Shown: positions 18,607-27,356 of the stretch, piece after piece
How positions within the stretch are numbered: the stretch's first letter is position 1
How the letters are laid out: every line of letters starts with the position of its first letter
NCBI GenBank assembly: GCA_900290095.1
Contig: OKQS01000004.1
Coordinates: 55,166-119,165 of the forward strand
Length of the DNA: 64,000 nt
Source of the DNA: Khoudiadiopia massiliensis
GTDB taxonomy: Bacteria > Bacillota > Clostridia > Tissierellales > Peptoniphilaceae
Direction: 5' to 3'
Notes under the pieces: generated by a model
What the model was told of the DNA's origin: nothing
What the model saw: the letters and a program-made list of their open reading frames with translations, nothing else
The model's database searches: none
Program-made: the position numbers and the translations under genes

Positions 18607-18883
18607 CTTACCTTTCCTCCTTAAACATTTTTTACAAGTTCTCTGCTCATCTATATTACAGGGCCATATGAACTTGCTTCGTACGGCGATACACTGAGCC
18701 GGGCGTGTCCGATCCCGACCTTTAAAAAAGAAATACCGCCATGCGACCGTTCGAATTTTCTTCGAACTGCTCAACGGGAATTACCCCGGTCTACACCAAC
18801 TCTAGTACGCTGATTCTCAACGCCTTTAGAGTCCTCGGTGTCCGAGCAACCTCCTGTTTCATCGCTTAGTATTTCAAGACACT
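18607..18883 (-). promoter_or_regulatory. Highly folded 5' leader RNA of the S10 operon (candidate cis-regulator)
   Basis: Non-coding leader of about 280 nt between the mapped promoter and rpsJ. On the transcribed strand it holds, in 5'-3' order: hairpin 18846-18842/18838-18834 (ctcgg arms, 3-nt loop); a nested hairpin 18832-18827/18804-18799 enclosing 18822-18817/18813-18808; a three-way-junction-like unit closed by 18791-18788/18748-18745 with inner arms near 18788-18775 and 18767-18749 (7 bp); a domain 18740-18734/18691-18685 enclosing 18719-18714/18703-18698; and a 7-bp stem 18676-18670/18641-18635 just before the ribosome site. The density of complementary arms strongly suggests a structured regulatory RNA, possibly bound by a ribosomal protein such as L4. 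It does not match a leader I can name. Confidence 0.65.
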
Positions 18884-18889
18884 CTTATT

Positions 18890-18917
18890 AGTATAATGTT
18901 TTTTTTCGATTTTGCAA
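18890..18917 (-). promoter_or_regulatory. Promoter of the S10 ribosomal operon
   Basis: Minus strand TTGCAA (18917-18912), 16-bp A-rich spacer, TATACT (18895-18890). It predicts a start near 18883 and a leader of about 280 nt ahead of rpsJ. No str-operon genes (tuf, fusA) precede rpsJ here, so this must be the main operon promoter. Confidence 0.75.
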
Positions 18918-18957
18918 GGGTTTTTGTAAAAAACGAAATAAATTCTTGACAAAATAA

Positions 18958-19002
18958 TGTTGGAAGAGAATTGACTAATATCCTTCCAACCCTCTTCCAA
19001 CA
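18958..19002 (-). terminator. Likely terminator behind the surface-protein gene
   Basis: Perfect 11-bp inverted repeat (18958-18968 with 18992-19002, arm tgttggaagag) with a 23-nt loop, followed on the minus strand by ATTATTTTGT. It lies 43 nt after the stop of the CWB2 gene and just upstream of the S10 promoter. The T-run is imperfect. Confidence 0.6.
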
Positions 19003-19044
19003 CAAATTAATAAAATTATTCTATTCTAACATTACCACTTTAAA

Positions 19045-21165
19045 CTAACGCAAGCTTTCTTCAACTTCCTTGCTTATGGCATTATTCAATCCTACAATGA
19101 CAATTCTTATATAGTTGGCTCTATCTATATTATTCTTAATAGATTCAGGCAAAGAATTGGATTTGGTTAAAAGAACAGGTGCGTTATTATTTGCTGCAAC
19201 CGGTCCTATGACTAAAGCATCGGCGAAAACTTGACCTGAAGCAATGAAAGCATTCTTTGAATTCGTGAAAAATTCATCTGCTATCTTTGCCGATGTCTCG
19301 TATCTATCAGATCCTGCCAGTCTTTTGATGACTTTCGGGAGCACTGAATCAAGCTTTGTTGATACGGCCATATCTCCACCGGTTATATACACACTGTTAA
19401 TTCCAAGATTCTTTATTGCGCTTCCGGTAGCCATTGGAACTTTGTTCTGCTTTACCAAGAGAATGGGATATCCCATCTTTGCTGCATATGAACTTATTGA
19501 TAATGCATCGGCGAAATCTTGTCCTGTTGAGATTATTGCTCTACCTTTATTTCCCACAATGCTTACAACCTTATTAGCAACAAGCGTGGATGTTTCATAT
19601 CTGTCAAGTCCGCCTATTCTTTCAACCGAGCCTGTTATTGCCTTAATATCTTGCGCAGTTGCTTTAGATATAGCAGTCTCTCGCCCTATTACATAGGCTT
19701 TTTTTGCACCAAGTCTCTTTATCTCAGCGGCAACTCTTGCATCAAGCTTGTTGCTGTCTGTTAATAGAATCGGCGCATTCAATGCTTTTGCCAAAACGCT
19801 TGCTGTCAAAGCATCAGGGAAATCATCTTTTCTTGCGACAACCACATTTTCAGCATATGAGTAATACTCTTTCGAAATCTTTCCTGCTGTATCTATCCTG
19901 TCATCCCCTCCAATTCTCTCGTTGTCTCTGGGTTTATCCGGGGTAACATTAGATAATACATTTATGTTTATCTCTATTTCAGCCGTTTCTTTTCCGTCCG
20001 GTGATGTAATTACAACTGTGGCTTTTATAGTTCCAGGCTCGCTTGTATCCGGTTCATCTTTAAATTTGAATGTTGTCCCTTCCGGAAAATCTCCTTTATT
20101 AATAATGCCGTCCTCAGCCTTCGGCTTATCACCTACATTAACAGTTATATCCCGGCCTTCTGCTGTCACTTGGTTCAAATATAAGATAAAAGCATGGGCA
20201 GTCATGGTTTTGTTATAGGTATTGATTCCTGTATTGTCATCCCACCTTTTAAGAATATGACAATAGCTGCGGTCAAGACCTTCCAAGAATTTCAAACTAT
20301 TCAAATTGAAAATTTTGTCATTGAAATGGAATATTGGGCCTAATGGACTTAATGCTAGTGAATTTTTTCTTAAAATCTGTAATTCATCGCCGCTAAGTAC
20401 CGACAAACTTTTATCCGGATTTATCGTCTTTATAAAATAGTCTCTACCTTCCTTGTAGTCGGGATTCCAGCCTGTAACCAAATCCTGATTTTTTTTCAAT
20501 ACTATTGAATCCCCGTTTTTCCATTTTTCTAATTTATATATATTTTTAGCTACTTCCTCATTCTTCGCATATATAATGCTAAATACCTCCATATGAAATC
20601 TTGTTGCAGCAATAGCATTATTACCATTGGCACTATATGTGGCTTCAAATGCTTTTTTTTCATTCACATTTAATACATCTTCGGGTCCAAATCCCGTACC
20701 TATTTTAGTGAAATATGAATGATAGTTTTTAGGAAGTGTTGAGGGATCAACTTTGATTGTATAGTTTTGATTATTTGGAAAGGGTCCTAAATACTTACAA
20801 TACTCTGCCCTGGAAGATGGAGACTCACTTCCAAGAGAACCTTTGTCAGTGGCAATTAATTTACCACTCTTATCATATACCTGAAACGCCACATTTCTCC
20901 AAGCTTTTTCAAATTCTTGATCAGATTTAAAAAATCCGACTTGGGATTGTGTAAGTTTTCCAATCAAGTCTTCGGTGTCCATAATCGGATCCGGTTTGCC
21001 ACCTTGAATAGACTCCAACTCAGGTAGGATTTCAAAGGTTACTTCCCCAACCCCCCCATTCTGGTTTTCGCCTTCCGCATGGACTATTGTTTCTGTCACA
21101 AGCGGAGAAAATGCCATAATTGCCGCTAATAATATGGCTACAACGGTTCTTGTTATTTTTTTCAT
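19045..21165 (-). CDS. Secreted surface protein with three CWB2 repeats
   Basis: 706-residue exported protein. Residues 1-31 are a signal peptide (MKKITRTVVAILLAAIMAFS, then ETIVHAEG). Residues 30-330 show no family I recognise. About 335-405 resembles a Rib/alpha-like Ig domain (ITVNVGDKPKAEDGIINKGD, then PDTSEPGTIKATVVITSPDG). From about 413 to the end come three cell wall binding type 2 repeats, each with (E/K)RIGG-DR(I/Y)(D/E)T, DALSIS/DALTAS/DALVIG and a hydrophobic VYITGG/AYVIGR/IVIVGL strand. CWB2 triplets anchor S-layer-type proteins to secondary wall polymers in Clostridia. The gene is monocistronic between an extended -10 promoter and a hairpin. Confidence 0.88.
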   Translation of the reverse strand: MKKITRTVVAILLAAIMAFSPLVTETIVHAEGENQNGGVGEVTFEILPELESIQGGKPDPIMDTEDLIGKLTQSQVGFFKSDQEFEKAWRNVAFQVYDKSGKLIATDKGSLGSESPSSRAEYCKYLGPFPNNQNYTIKVDPSTLPKNYHSYFTKIGTGFGPEDVLNVNEKKAFEATYSANGNNAIAATRFHMEVFSIIYAKNEEVAKNIYKLEKWKNGDSIVLKKNQDLVTGWNPDYKEGRDYFIKTINPDKSLSVLSGDELQILRKNSLALSPLGPIFHFNDKIFNLNSLKFLEGLDRSYCHILKRWDDNTGINTYNKTMTAHAFILYLNQVTAEGRDITVNVGDKPKAEDGIINKGDFPEGTTFKFKDEPDTSEPGTIKATVVITSPDGKETAEIEININVLSNVTPDKPRDNERIGGDDRIDTAGKISKEYYSYAENVVVARKDDFPDALTASVLAKALNAPILLTDSNKLDARVAAEIKRLGAKKAYVIGRETAISKATAQDIKAITGSVERIGGLDRYETSTLVANKVVSIVGNKGRAIISTGQDFADALSISSYAAKMGYPILLVKQNKVPMATGSAIKNLGINSVYITGGDMAVSTKLDSVLPKVIKRLAGSDRYETSAKIADEFFTNSKNAFIASGQVFADALVIGPVAANNNAPVLLTKSNSLPESIKNNIDRANYIRIVIVGLNNAISKEVEESLR

Positions 21166-21213
21166 ACTAACCTCCTTATTATCAGAATAAACTGAAAAAT
21201 GGCCTATGTCTTA

Positions 21214-21222
21214 ATTATATCA
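21214..21222 (-). promoter_or_regulatory. Extended -10 promoter of the CWB2 gene
   Basis: Minus strand TGATATAAT (21222-21214), that is TGn plus perfect TATAAT, about 50 nt before the ATG; no convincing -35. Ribosome site AGGAGG lies 5 nt before the ATG at 21165. Confidence 0.55.
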
Positions 21223-21249
21223 AAATTGTCCTAACTTGATTAAAAACAA

Positions 21250-22287
21250 TTATAATTTTCTATTAACAATCTTGTGAAACGCCTCTATTAGGGCATCCAC
21301 ATCCTCTTCCCTACTCGCCCATGACGTTACGAAGCGGACTGAATAAAGTCCATCTCCTTCATAGGCCCAATCCTCAAATTCGAAGTCTTTCCTCAATTCT
21401 TCTATTTGTTTCTTATTAAAAATCGGGAAAATCTGATTGGACTGTGGCTCCTGTATAAATTTTACTCCCAAGTCCTTTAGGCCATTGGCCAGCTTGTCTG
21501 CCAGCTTATTAGCCTTTTTCGCCAGCCTATAATATAGGCCATCCTCAAAAAGGACCTCAAATTGAATCCCCATCAGAAAGCTCTTGGCCATTATTCCGCC
21601 CTTTTGTTTCATAATATAGCGAAAATCTTCTTTTAGGTCATCTCTAACAATAACAAGAGCTTCGCCCAGCAGGGCCCCGTTTTTAGTCCCGCCTATATAG
21701 AATGCATCAGTATATTCAACAAGGTCCTTCATGGTCAAGTCTGAATGGGCCGATGTAAGGGCTGAGCCCAGCCTGGCCCCGTCAACAAATAAGAGGAGGT
21801 CATTTGCCCGGCAAAAATCATGGAGGGCCTTAATTTCTTTTTTATTGTAAACCGTTCCTACCTCAGTTGAGTCGGAAATATAGACCAAACGGATCTTTAC
21901 CCGGTTGTCATGCTTGTGGCTTTCAAGGGCCGGGACTAAATCTTCCGGTCTTAGCTTTCCATCAACTGTCGGCACTGTAACCACCTTATGGCCACAGGCC
22001 TCTATTGATCCGGCTTCATGCTCGTTAATGTGGGCCGTGGTGGCACCCAATACGGCATGGTGGGGCCTCAGAAAAGCTGAAATGGCTATAAGATTGGCCC
22101 CGGTACCGCCCGGTATAAAATGTATATCAACCCTTTCTGTCCCCAGTTCCTTATATAGCAATTCCTTTGCCCTTGTGCAATGTTGGTCAAGACCGTAGCC
22201 CGGCTGCTTCTCCAGAGCCAAGTTTTGCATTCTCTTCAGTATGTCCGGATGGGCCAGGCAATTATAGTCATTAACAAAATTGTGCAT
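21250..22287 (-). CDS. ltaE: Low-specificity L-threonine aldolase
   Basis: PLP enzyme cleaving L-threonine or allo-threonine to glycine and acetaldehyde. The 345-residue protein opens MHNFVNDYNCLAHPDI and has the family layout: PGGTGANL near 60, GATTAHINEHEAGSIE near 82, FVDGARLGSAL near 170, and the PLP lysine in YIGGTKNGALLGEALV near 205. The beta-eliminating lyase family includes related enzymes, so the exact substrate is inferred. It is last in an operon behind a polar amino-acid ABC transporter (20-nt gap), suggesting catabolism or glycine supply from imported amino acid. GGAGG precedes the ATG. Confidence 0.88.
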   Translation of the reverse strand: MHNFVNDYNCLAHPDILKRMQNLALEKQPGYGLDQHCTRAKELLYKELGTERVDIHFIPGGTGANLIAISAFLRPHHAVLGATTAHINEHEAGSIEACGHKVVTVPTVDGKLRPEDLVPALESHKHDNRVKIRLVYISDSTEVGTVYNKKEIKALHDFCRANDLLLFVDGARLGSALTSAHSDLTMKDLVEYTDAFYIGGTKNGALLGEALVIVRDDLKEDFRYIMKQKGGIMAKSFLMGIQFEVLFEDGLYYRLAKKANKLADKLANGLKDLGVKFIQEPQSNQIFPIFNKKQIEELRKDFEFEDWAYEGDGLYSVRFVTSWASREEDVDALIEAFHKIVNRKL

Positions 22288-22307
22288 TTCTTCGCCTCCA
22301 CACGACT

Positions 22308-23057
22308 TTAATTTAAAGCAAAGTCCTTCAAAAAGTCCTTTAATGAATCTGTCTTCGGATTATTAAATATATCTTCCGGCCTGCCCTGCTCGGCTATTTT
22401 GCCCTGGGCCAGATATAAAATTCTGTCAGAGACACGAGAAGCAAATGACATCTCATGGGTTACAACGAGCATGGTCATGCCCTCTTTGGCCAAGTCCTGC
22501 ATTACCCTCAAAACTTCACCCACATTTTTGGGATCAAGGGCCGATGTCGGCTCATCAAAGAGCAGAATATCCGGATCCATGCAAAGAGCTCTGGCAATAC
22601 CCACCCTCTGCTTCTGGCCACCTGAAATTTGGCCGGGTCTGGCCTCAATATATTCTTCCATGCCGACCTTTTTTAAGGTCTCAAGAGCCTTCTTTTTTGC
22701 CTCATTGTCAGACCTCTTCAGAACGGATTTCTGGCCCACTGTACAGTTTTCCAGGATGGTCATATTGGCAAAGAGGTTGAAAGATTGAAAAACCATTCCC
22801 ACCTTAGCCCTATAAGCCCTCCTATTAAAATTCTTTTTCAATACATCTTCTTCTTTAAAGATTATTTCCCCGGCCGTGGGCTCTTCCAATAGATTTATGC
22901 AGCGTAGCAGGGTGGACTTGCCAGTTCCCGATGCCCCTATAAAACTTATTACTTCTTTTTCTTTAACCTCAAAATCTATATCTTTTAGGACTTGGTTGTC
23001 TCCATATGATTTTGCCAGGTTCCTGACCTTTAAAATCGTGTTTCCTTCATTATTCAT
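22308..23057 (-). CDS. Polar amino-acid ABC transporter ATP-binding protein
   Basis: 249-residue ATPase of the GlnQ/HisP family. Walker A is GASGTGKST, the Q-loop is [12 protein letters not shown], signature [13 protein letters not shown], Walker [14 protein letters not shown] and H-loop VTHEM. It powers the permease encoded by the adjacent upstream gene (10-nt gap). Substrate specificity cannot be read from the ATPase. Confidence 0.95.
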   Translation of the reverse strand: MNNEGNTILKVRNLAKSYGDNQVLKDIDFEVKEKEVISFIGASGTGKSTLLRCINLLEEPTAGEIIFKEEDVLKKNFNRRAYRAKVGMVFQSFNLFANMTILENCTVGQKSVLKRSDNEAKKKALETLKKVGMEEYIEARPGQISGGQKQRVGIARALCMDPDILLFDEPTSALDPKNVGEVLRVMQDLAKEGMTMLVVTHEMSFASRVSDRILYLAQGKIAEQGRPEDIFNNPKTDSLKDFLKDFALN

Positions 23058-23067
23058 GTCTGCCCTC

Positions 23068-24630
23068 CTAATTGGTTCCGCTTGTCAGATTAAATGGCTT
23101 TTCGGGGTTGATCTTTGCTGACAATTTCCTCAAGATAAATCCCAAGACCAGGGTCAAGAACAGGTAAATGCAGGCTGCTATAAAATAGGCCTGGAAGGTT
23201 TTGAGAGTTGAGCCCGCGACACCTTTTGTCACAAAGAAAAGCTCGGTAACCGAGATTACGTTTAAGACCGACGTATCCTTTACATTGACAACAAGCTCAT
23301 TTCCTATTGACGGGAAGATTGCTATAAGCGCCTGGGGCATGACAATTTTGAACATGGTCTGGGCGTGACTCAAGCCTATTGCCTTGGCCGCTTCTATCTG
23401 GCCCTTATCTACTGAATCGACCCCACCCCTAATGGTTTCTGACAAGTAGGCCCCTGTGTTTATAGATACTATAAGCAAGGCAGCGAAAATGGCATTCATG
23501 TCTATATTAAAGAACATCTTCGATCCGTAGTAGATAATCATGGCCTGGACCATCATCGGGGTTCCCCTGAAAACTTCAACATATATTTTTAAAATAGCTT
23601 TAATTATATTCAAGAAGAAATCTTTGGGGCTTTCGAAAATTTTACCGGAGGGTATGGTCCTGATAAGTTGGACTATGAGACCTATGATCAAGCCGCAAAT
23701 GGTGGCAAAGGCTGATATAAATAGGGTGATCAGGGTTCCTCTCAGAAACATGGGCCCATAGTCGGACCAGATCTTTTCAACATCCTGCATAAAGCCGGCC
23801 TGGCCCTCTTCATCATTGGCTGTCAGCAGAACCATTCTCTGCATGGCATCCTGTCTCTCTTCCTCGCCTATCTCCGCCATAGCCGCATTAATTTCATCTT
23901 TTATTGGGTCTCCCTTTCTCACCCCTACAGCTATAGATGTATCCTCTTCCGAAGCCTCAAACCCCCGGCCCTCTTCGAAAACCACATATGCCAGATCCGG
24001 GTTTGCAGCAACTGCAGCCATAGCTCCCGGTCTTTCAGAAACATAACCGTCAATCTTGCCCGTGCTCAGGGCCGTTATCATGGTTGGGAAATTATCCAGG
24101 GCCGTCTGCTTATCCACTCCGGGGATCTGATCAATCACCTCATAATGGAAGGTGTTAAGCTGGCCTGTTATCTTGGCACCGGAAAAATCTTCCAGGCTTT
24201 TTGCACCTGAATATTTTCCATCCTTTTTTACAACCATAACGAGGTCTGAAGTATAGTATGAATCCGTAAAGTCGATGGTCTTCTTCCTCTCCTCTGTCGG
24301 ACTCATGCCCGCTATTATGGCATCAATCTTTCCTGAAACCAGGGCCGGAGGAAGTCCGTCCCAGTCAATCTTTACAATTTCCAGTTCCTTGCCCATTTTT
24401 TTCGCCAGTTTCTCAGCCATCCAAACATCATAGCCGTTGGCATACTCACCGCTGCTGTTGGTTACCGGACTCGCTCCGTTATCCGGTGACGGCTGGGACC
24501 AGTTGAAGGGAGAGTAGTTGACTTCCATACCTACCTTAAATTTTCCATCGGCCCGAACATCTTCTGAAAATATTGGCAGAAGTAAAAGGACCCCCAAAAC
24601 AATTCCAAATAGTTTAAATGCTCTTTTCAT
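23068..24630 (-). CDS. Amino-acid ABC transporter, fused substrate-binding and permease protein
   Basis: 520-residue fusion. Residues 1-27 form a signal segment ([14 protein letters not shown]). About 30-270 is a family 3 solute-binding domain ([14 protein letters not shown], then [14 protein letters not shown]). About 290-510 is the membrane domain of a GlnP-type permease with the EAA loop [20 protein letters not shown] that docks the ATPase. Such receptor-permease fusions place the binding domain permanently at the channel and need only the ATPase to complete the importer. Co-transcription with threonine aldolase hints at a threonine/serine-like substrate, which is inference. Confidence 0.94.
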   Translation of the reverse strand: MKRAFKLFGIVLGVLLLLPIFSEDVRADGKFKVGMEVNYSPFNWSQPSPDNGASPVTNSSGEYANGYDVWMAEKLAKKMGKELEIVKIDWDGLPPALVSGKIDAIIAGMSPTEERKKTIDFTDSYYTSDLVMVVKKDGKYSGAKSLEDFSGAKITGQLNTFHYEVIDQIPGVDKQTALDNFPTMITALSTGKIDGYVSERPGAMAAVAANPDLAYVVFEEGRGFEASEEDTSIAVGVRKGDPIKDEINAAMAEIGEEERQDAMQRMVLLTANDEEGQAGFMQDVEKIWSDYGPMFLRGTLITLFISAFATICGLIIGLIVQLIRTIPSGKIFESPKDFFLNIIKAILKIYVEVFRGTPMMVQAMIIYYGSKMFFNIDMNAIFAALLIVSINTGAYLSETIRGGVDSVDKGQIEAAKAIGLSHAQTMFKIVMPQALIAIFPSIGNELVVNVKDTSVLNVISVTELFFVTKGVAGSTLKTFQAYFIAACIYLFLTLVLGFILRKLSAKINPEKPFNLTSGTN

Positions 24631-24700
24631 GATTTTTCTCCCAGTTTTCGTCTTTTTTAGGACGCTTATAAAATTAATAAATTCCTTTGTTTCGTGTTCT

Positions 24701-24728
24701 ATTATATTAACCCAAAATCAGCCGTCGA
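24701..24728 (-). promoter_or_regulatory. Promoter of the amino-acid transporter operon
   Basis: Minus strand TATAAT (24706-24701) with TCGACG (24728-24723) 16 bp upstream. It predicts a 5' leader of about 65 nt. It overlaps the divergent fbp promoter on the other strand, so the two may interfere. Confidence 0.55.
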
Positions 24729-24737
24729 TGTTATAAT
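24729..24737 (+). promoter_or_regulatory. Extended -10 promoter of fbp
   Basis: TGTTATAAT (TGn plus TATAAT at 24732-24737). Transcription would begin near 24744, so an in-frame ATG at 24743 cannot be the translation start. Confidence 0.55.
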
Positions 24738-24787
24738 TAGCTATGGAAATCTTTTTCCTTAATATTTTACCGGGAAAGGAGTTTACA

Positions 24788-26746
24788 ATGTCCCAATCTT
24801 TGACCTTAGAACTGCTGTCAAAAAAGTATCCCAATAAAAAATCTGCTGCCGGTGAGATTATCCGGCTCAAAACCATCATGGCCATGCCCAAGGGGACTGA
24901 GTATTTCTTCTCCGATATTCATGGCGAGGACAAGGCCTTCCTTCACATGTTGAGGTCGGCCTCAGGAAACATAAGAAGAAAGGTCAGGGATGTCTATAAA
25001 ACCCGCTTATCGGAAGATAGGCAAAATGAGCTGGCTGCCATAATATATGATCCGCAAACCCAGCTGGAAAAGAAAAAGCCCTTCCTTGAGGACGAGCTTT
25101 GGGTCAAGTCAACCATACTTTCTCTTGTCGAGATTGCCCGCTTCATTTCATCCAAATATACCAGGGAGGACGTGAGGAGTAAGATGCCTGAGCGCTACTC
25201 CAATTCCCTATCCGAACTCTTCTATACCAATGACGGTGAAATTGACCGCCGCCTATATTACTATGCCATCATAGAGGGAATTCTGCAGGAGAAGGCTCAG
25301 AGGGACTTTATAGAAGAGCTTTGCTATATGATCCAGAAGATCTGCGTCAACCACATACATATTATCGGTGACATATTTGACAGGGGCCCTGCCGCCCACA
25401 AAATTATGGAAGAACTGATAAAGTTCGGCAAACAGGTTGATATCCAATGGGGCAACCACGATGTTGTCTGGATGGGGGCTGCTCTGGGCAATGAGGTCTG
25501 CATGATGTCCGTTCTTAGGAATGCCATTCGCTATAACACCTTCGACTGCCTGGAGGACGGATACGGGATCCACCTGAGGGCCCTGAATAACTTTGCAATG
25601 GATGTTTATGGTGACGATCCCTGCGAGCTCTTTATGCCAAAGATATATGATGAGAATATATATGACGTTGTGGATGTGGAGCAGGCTGCCAAGATGCACA
25701 AGGCCTGTGCTGTCCTGGAGTTTAAACTTGAAGGCCAACTCTATCAGCGCCACCCCGAATATGGCTTAAATGACAGGATTGTACTTAAAAACGTAGATTG
25801 GAAGACCATGGAATATGTTGTCGACGGCAAGAGATATCCCTTAAAGGATAAAAATTTCCCGACCATAGACCCTGATGATCCCCTTAAGCTTTCGGACCAG
25901 GAGGAGGAGCTCCTTCGCGGGATCAAGGCTTCTTTCACCCACTCCGAAAGACTGCAAAGGCACAACACCTTCCTGTTTACTAACGGGAATTCTTACTTAA
26001 CCTACAATGGAAACCTTCTTTTCCACGGCTGCCTTCCTCTTAAAAATGACGGATCTTTTGAGGGCATAAGCTTTAACGGCAGGCTTATGGCCGGAAAAGA
26101 GCTTATGGATTATCTGGATTATACTGTAACCCAGGCCTACTATGCACCTAAGGGGAGCATGAAGAAAAAAGAGGCGGTTGACTTTCTCTGGTACCTATGG
26201 TGCGGACCCAAGAGCCCCATGTTCGGCAAGGACAAGATGGCCACTTTTGAGAGATATTTCGTCGATGACGAGGACTTAAAAAAGGAAAATCAAAATCCCT
26301 ACTTTAAGCTCTCAAGGGAAGAAGAAGTCTGCAATAGAATTCTTGAGGAGTTCGGTCTCAGCACCCACCACGGTCACATAATAAACGGGCATATGCCGGT
26401 TAATCTTAAAAAGGGTGACAAGCCGGTAAGGGCAAACGGAAAGCTCTTCGTAATAGACGGCGGCATTGCCAAGCCCTACCAGGAAAAGACCGGAATTGCC
26501 GGCTATACCCTGATTTTCAACTCCCACCACCTGGCCCTGGCCATGCATTCCGACTACAATGCCCTGTCAAATGACCTGGAGACCTATGCTCCACAGGTTG
26601 AAACTGTTGATCGCTACAGCAGGAGGGTCCTGATAGCTGACACTGACCTGGGCAAGAAGTTTAAAGATAGGATAACCGTCCTCCACACCTTGATGGATGC
26701 CTATACTGACGGAATAATAAAAGAAACTATAGTAACAGAGCTATAA
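24788..26746 (+). CDS. fbp: Fructose-1,6-bisphosphatase, class III
   Basis: Gluconeogenic phosphatase removing the 1-phosphate of fructose 1,6-bisphosphate. The 652-residue Firmicutes-type enzyme has metallophosphatase motifs FSDIHGEDKAF (near 40), GDIFDRGP (near 195) and WGNHD (near 220), and late histidines in STHHGHIINGHMPV. The start is the ATG at 24788 with GGAAAGGAG six bases before; it gives MSQSLTLELLSKKYPN. It is monocistronic, divergent from the transporter operon, and ends in a 15-bp terminator stem shared with tadA. pfkA and pyk for the opposing flux are at 39-42 kb. Confidence 0.95.
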   Translation: MSQSLTLELLSKKYPNKKSAAGEIIRLKTIMAMPKGTEYFFSDIHGEDKAFLHMLRSASGNIRRKVRDVYKTRLSEDRQNELAAIIYDPQTQLEKKKPFLEDELWVKSTILSLVEIARFISSKYTREDVRSKMPERYSNSLSELFYTNDGEIDRRLYYYAIIEGILQEKAQRDFIEELCYMIQKICVNHIHIIGDIFDRGPAAHKIMEELIKFGKQVDIQWGNHDVVWMGAALGNEVCMMSVLRNAIRYNTFDCLEDGYGIHLRALNNFAMDVYGDDPCELFMPKIYDENIYDVVDVEQAAKMHKACAVLEFKLEGQLYQRHPEYGLNDRIVLKNVDWKTMEYVVDGKRYPLKDKNFPTIDPDDPLKLSDQEEELLRGIKASFTHSERLQRHNTFLFTNGNSYLTYNGNLLFHGCLPLKNDGSFEGISFNGRLMAGKELMDYLDYTVTQAYYAPKGSMKKKEAVDFLWYLWCGPKSPMFGKDKMATFERYFVDDEDLKKENQNPYFKLSREEEVCNRILEEFGLSTHHGHIINGHMPVNLKKGDKPVRANGKLFVIDGGIAKPYQEKTGIAGYTLIFNSHHLALAMHSDYNALSNDLETYAPQVETVDRYSRRVLIADTDLGKKFKDRITVLHTLMDAYTDGIIKETIVTEL

Positions 26747-26753
26747 AATTAAA

Positions 26754-26790
26754 AAAAGCAGGAGAAATTTCTTCAATTTCTCCTGCTTTT
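26754..26790. terminator. Bidirectional terminator shared by fbp and tadA
   Basis: Perfect 15-bp inverted repeat (26754-26768 with 26776-26790, arm aaaagcaggagaaat), 7-nt loop, with T-runs on both strands. It serves fbp (+) and tadA (-). The right arm lies inside the last codons of tadA, whose stop is in the loop. Confidence 0.9.
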
Positions 26791-27354
26791 AAAAAACTCT
26801 TTCAACATTTTTGATGCTTCTTCAGCCATTACCCCTCCCATGACGGGGAAATGGTGAATTTTCCCGGGGTCGCCTGTCAAATCAAAGGCTGAACCGCAAG
26901 CTCCTCTTTCAGGATCAGGGGCTGCGAAGACAAGCCTTCCTATCCTGGCATTTATTAGGGCTCCTGCACACATGCAGCATGGCTCCAAACTCACATACAT
27001 GGTGAAGTCGTTTAAGTACCTCCCATAATCCTTTGAGGCTTGTTCCAAGGCCAGGATCTCGGCATGGGCTAAGCCGTTTTTCAACTCCTCAACCATGTTT
27101 CCGCAAGAATAAAGCTCAAGTCCCGATTTAACAAGGACACAGCCCACCGGAACCTCTCCCCTTCCGGCGGCCTTGGCAGCCTGATCCAGGGCTTTTTTCA
27201 TATAGTGGGAGTCTATTAGCGATCTCTTTATCTTTTGGCAGGCCCTGATCTTTTTTTTGCCTTTGGCCCCCCACTCTATCTTCTTAAGCAGAAACTTTGA
27301 ATTTAATTTTTCAAAACGTACAACTTGGTCCGATTTTTCTATGCGCAGTCCCAT
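26773..27354 (-). CDS. tadA: tRNA-specific adenosine deaminase TadA
   Basis: Zinc deaminase converting A34 to inosine in tRNA-Arg(ACG). The catalytic motif HAE (in LAHAEILALEQA) and the zinc pair in SLEPCCMCAGALI are intact. Homology to the family begins around residue 47 (IDSHYMKKALDQAAKAAGRG). The frame opens with an ATG two bases after the preceding MFS stop and has a basic 46-51-residue extension (RIEKSDQVVRFEKLNSKFLL and on). Met52 (27201) would give a 142-residue core enzyme but lacks a ribosome site, so the long form, translated by coupling, is listed with reserve. Last gene of the ctpA-uvrBA-gpsA operon. Confidence 0.88.
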   Translation of the reverse strand: MGLRIEKSDQVVRFEKLNSKFLLKKIEWGAKGKKKIRACQKIKRSLIDSHYMKKALDQAAKAAGRGEVPVGCVLVKSGLELYSCGNMVEELKNGLAHAEILALEQASKDYGRYLNDFTMYVSLEPCCMCAGALINARIGRLVFAAPDPERGACGSAFDLTGDPGKIHHFPVMGGVMAEEASKMLKEFFKSRRN

Positions 27355-27356
27355 AA

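Noticed and set aside
18791..18862. A 23-codon open frame in the S10 leader (ATG at 18862)
   Set aside because: No ribosome site before the ATG, and the stretch is better explained as paired leader RNA.
24743..24787. Upstream ATG start for fbp
   Set aside because: It lies at the predicted transcription start and has no ribosome site; 24788 has GGAAAGGAG at good spacing.
24631..24787. Riboswitch in the fbp/transporter divergent region
   Set aside because: Leaders are about 45-65 nt and lack the complex folds of known amino-acid or sugar riboswitches.
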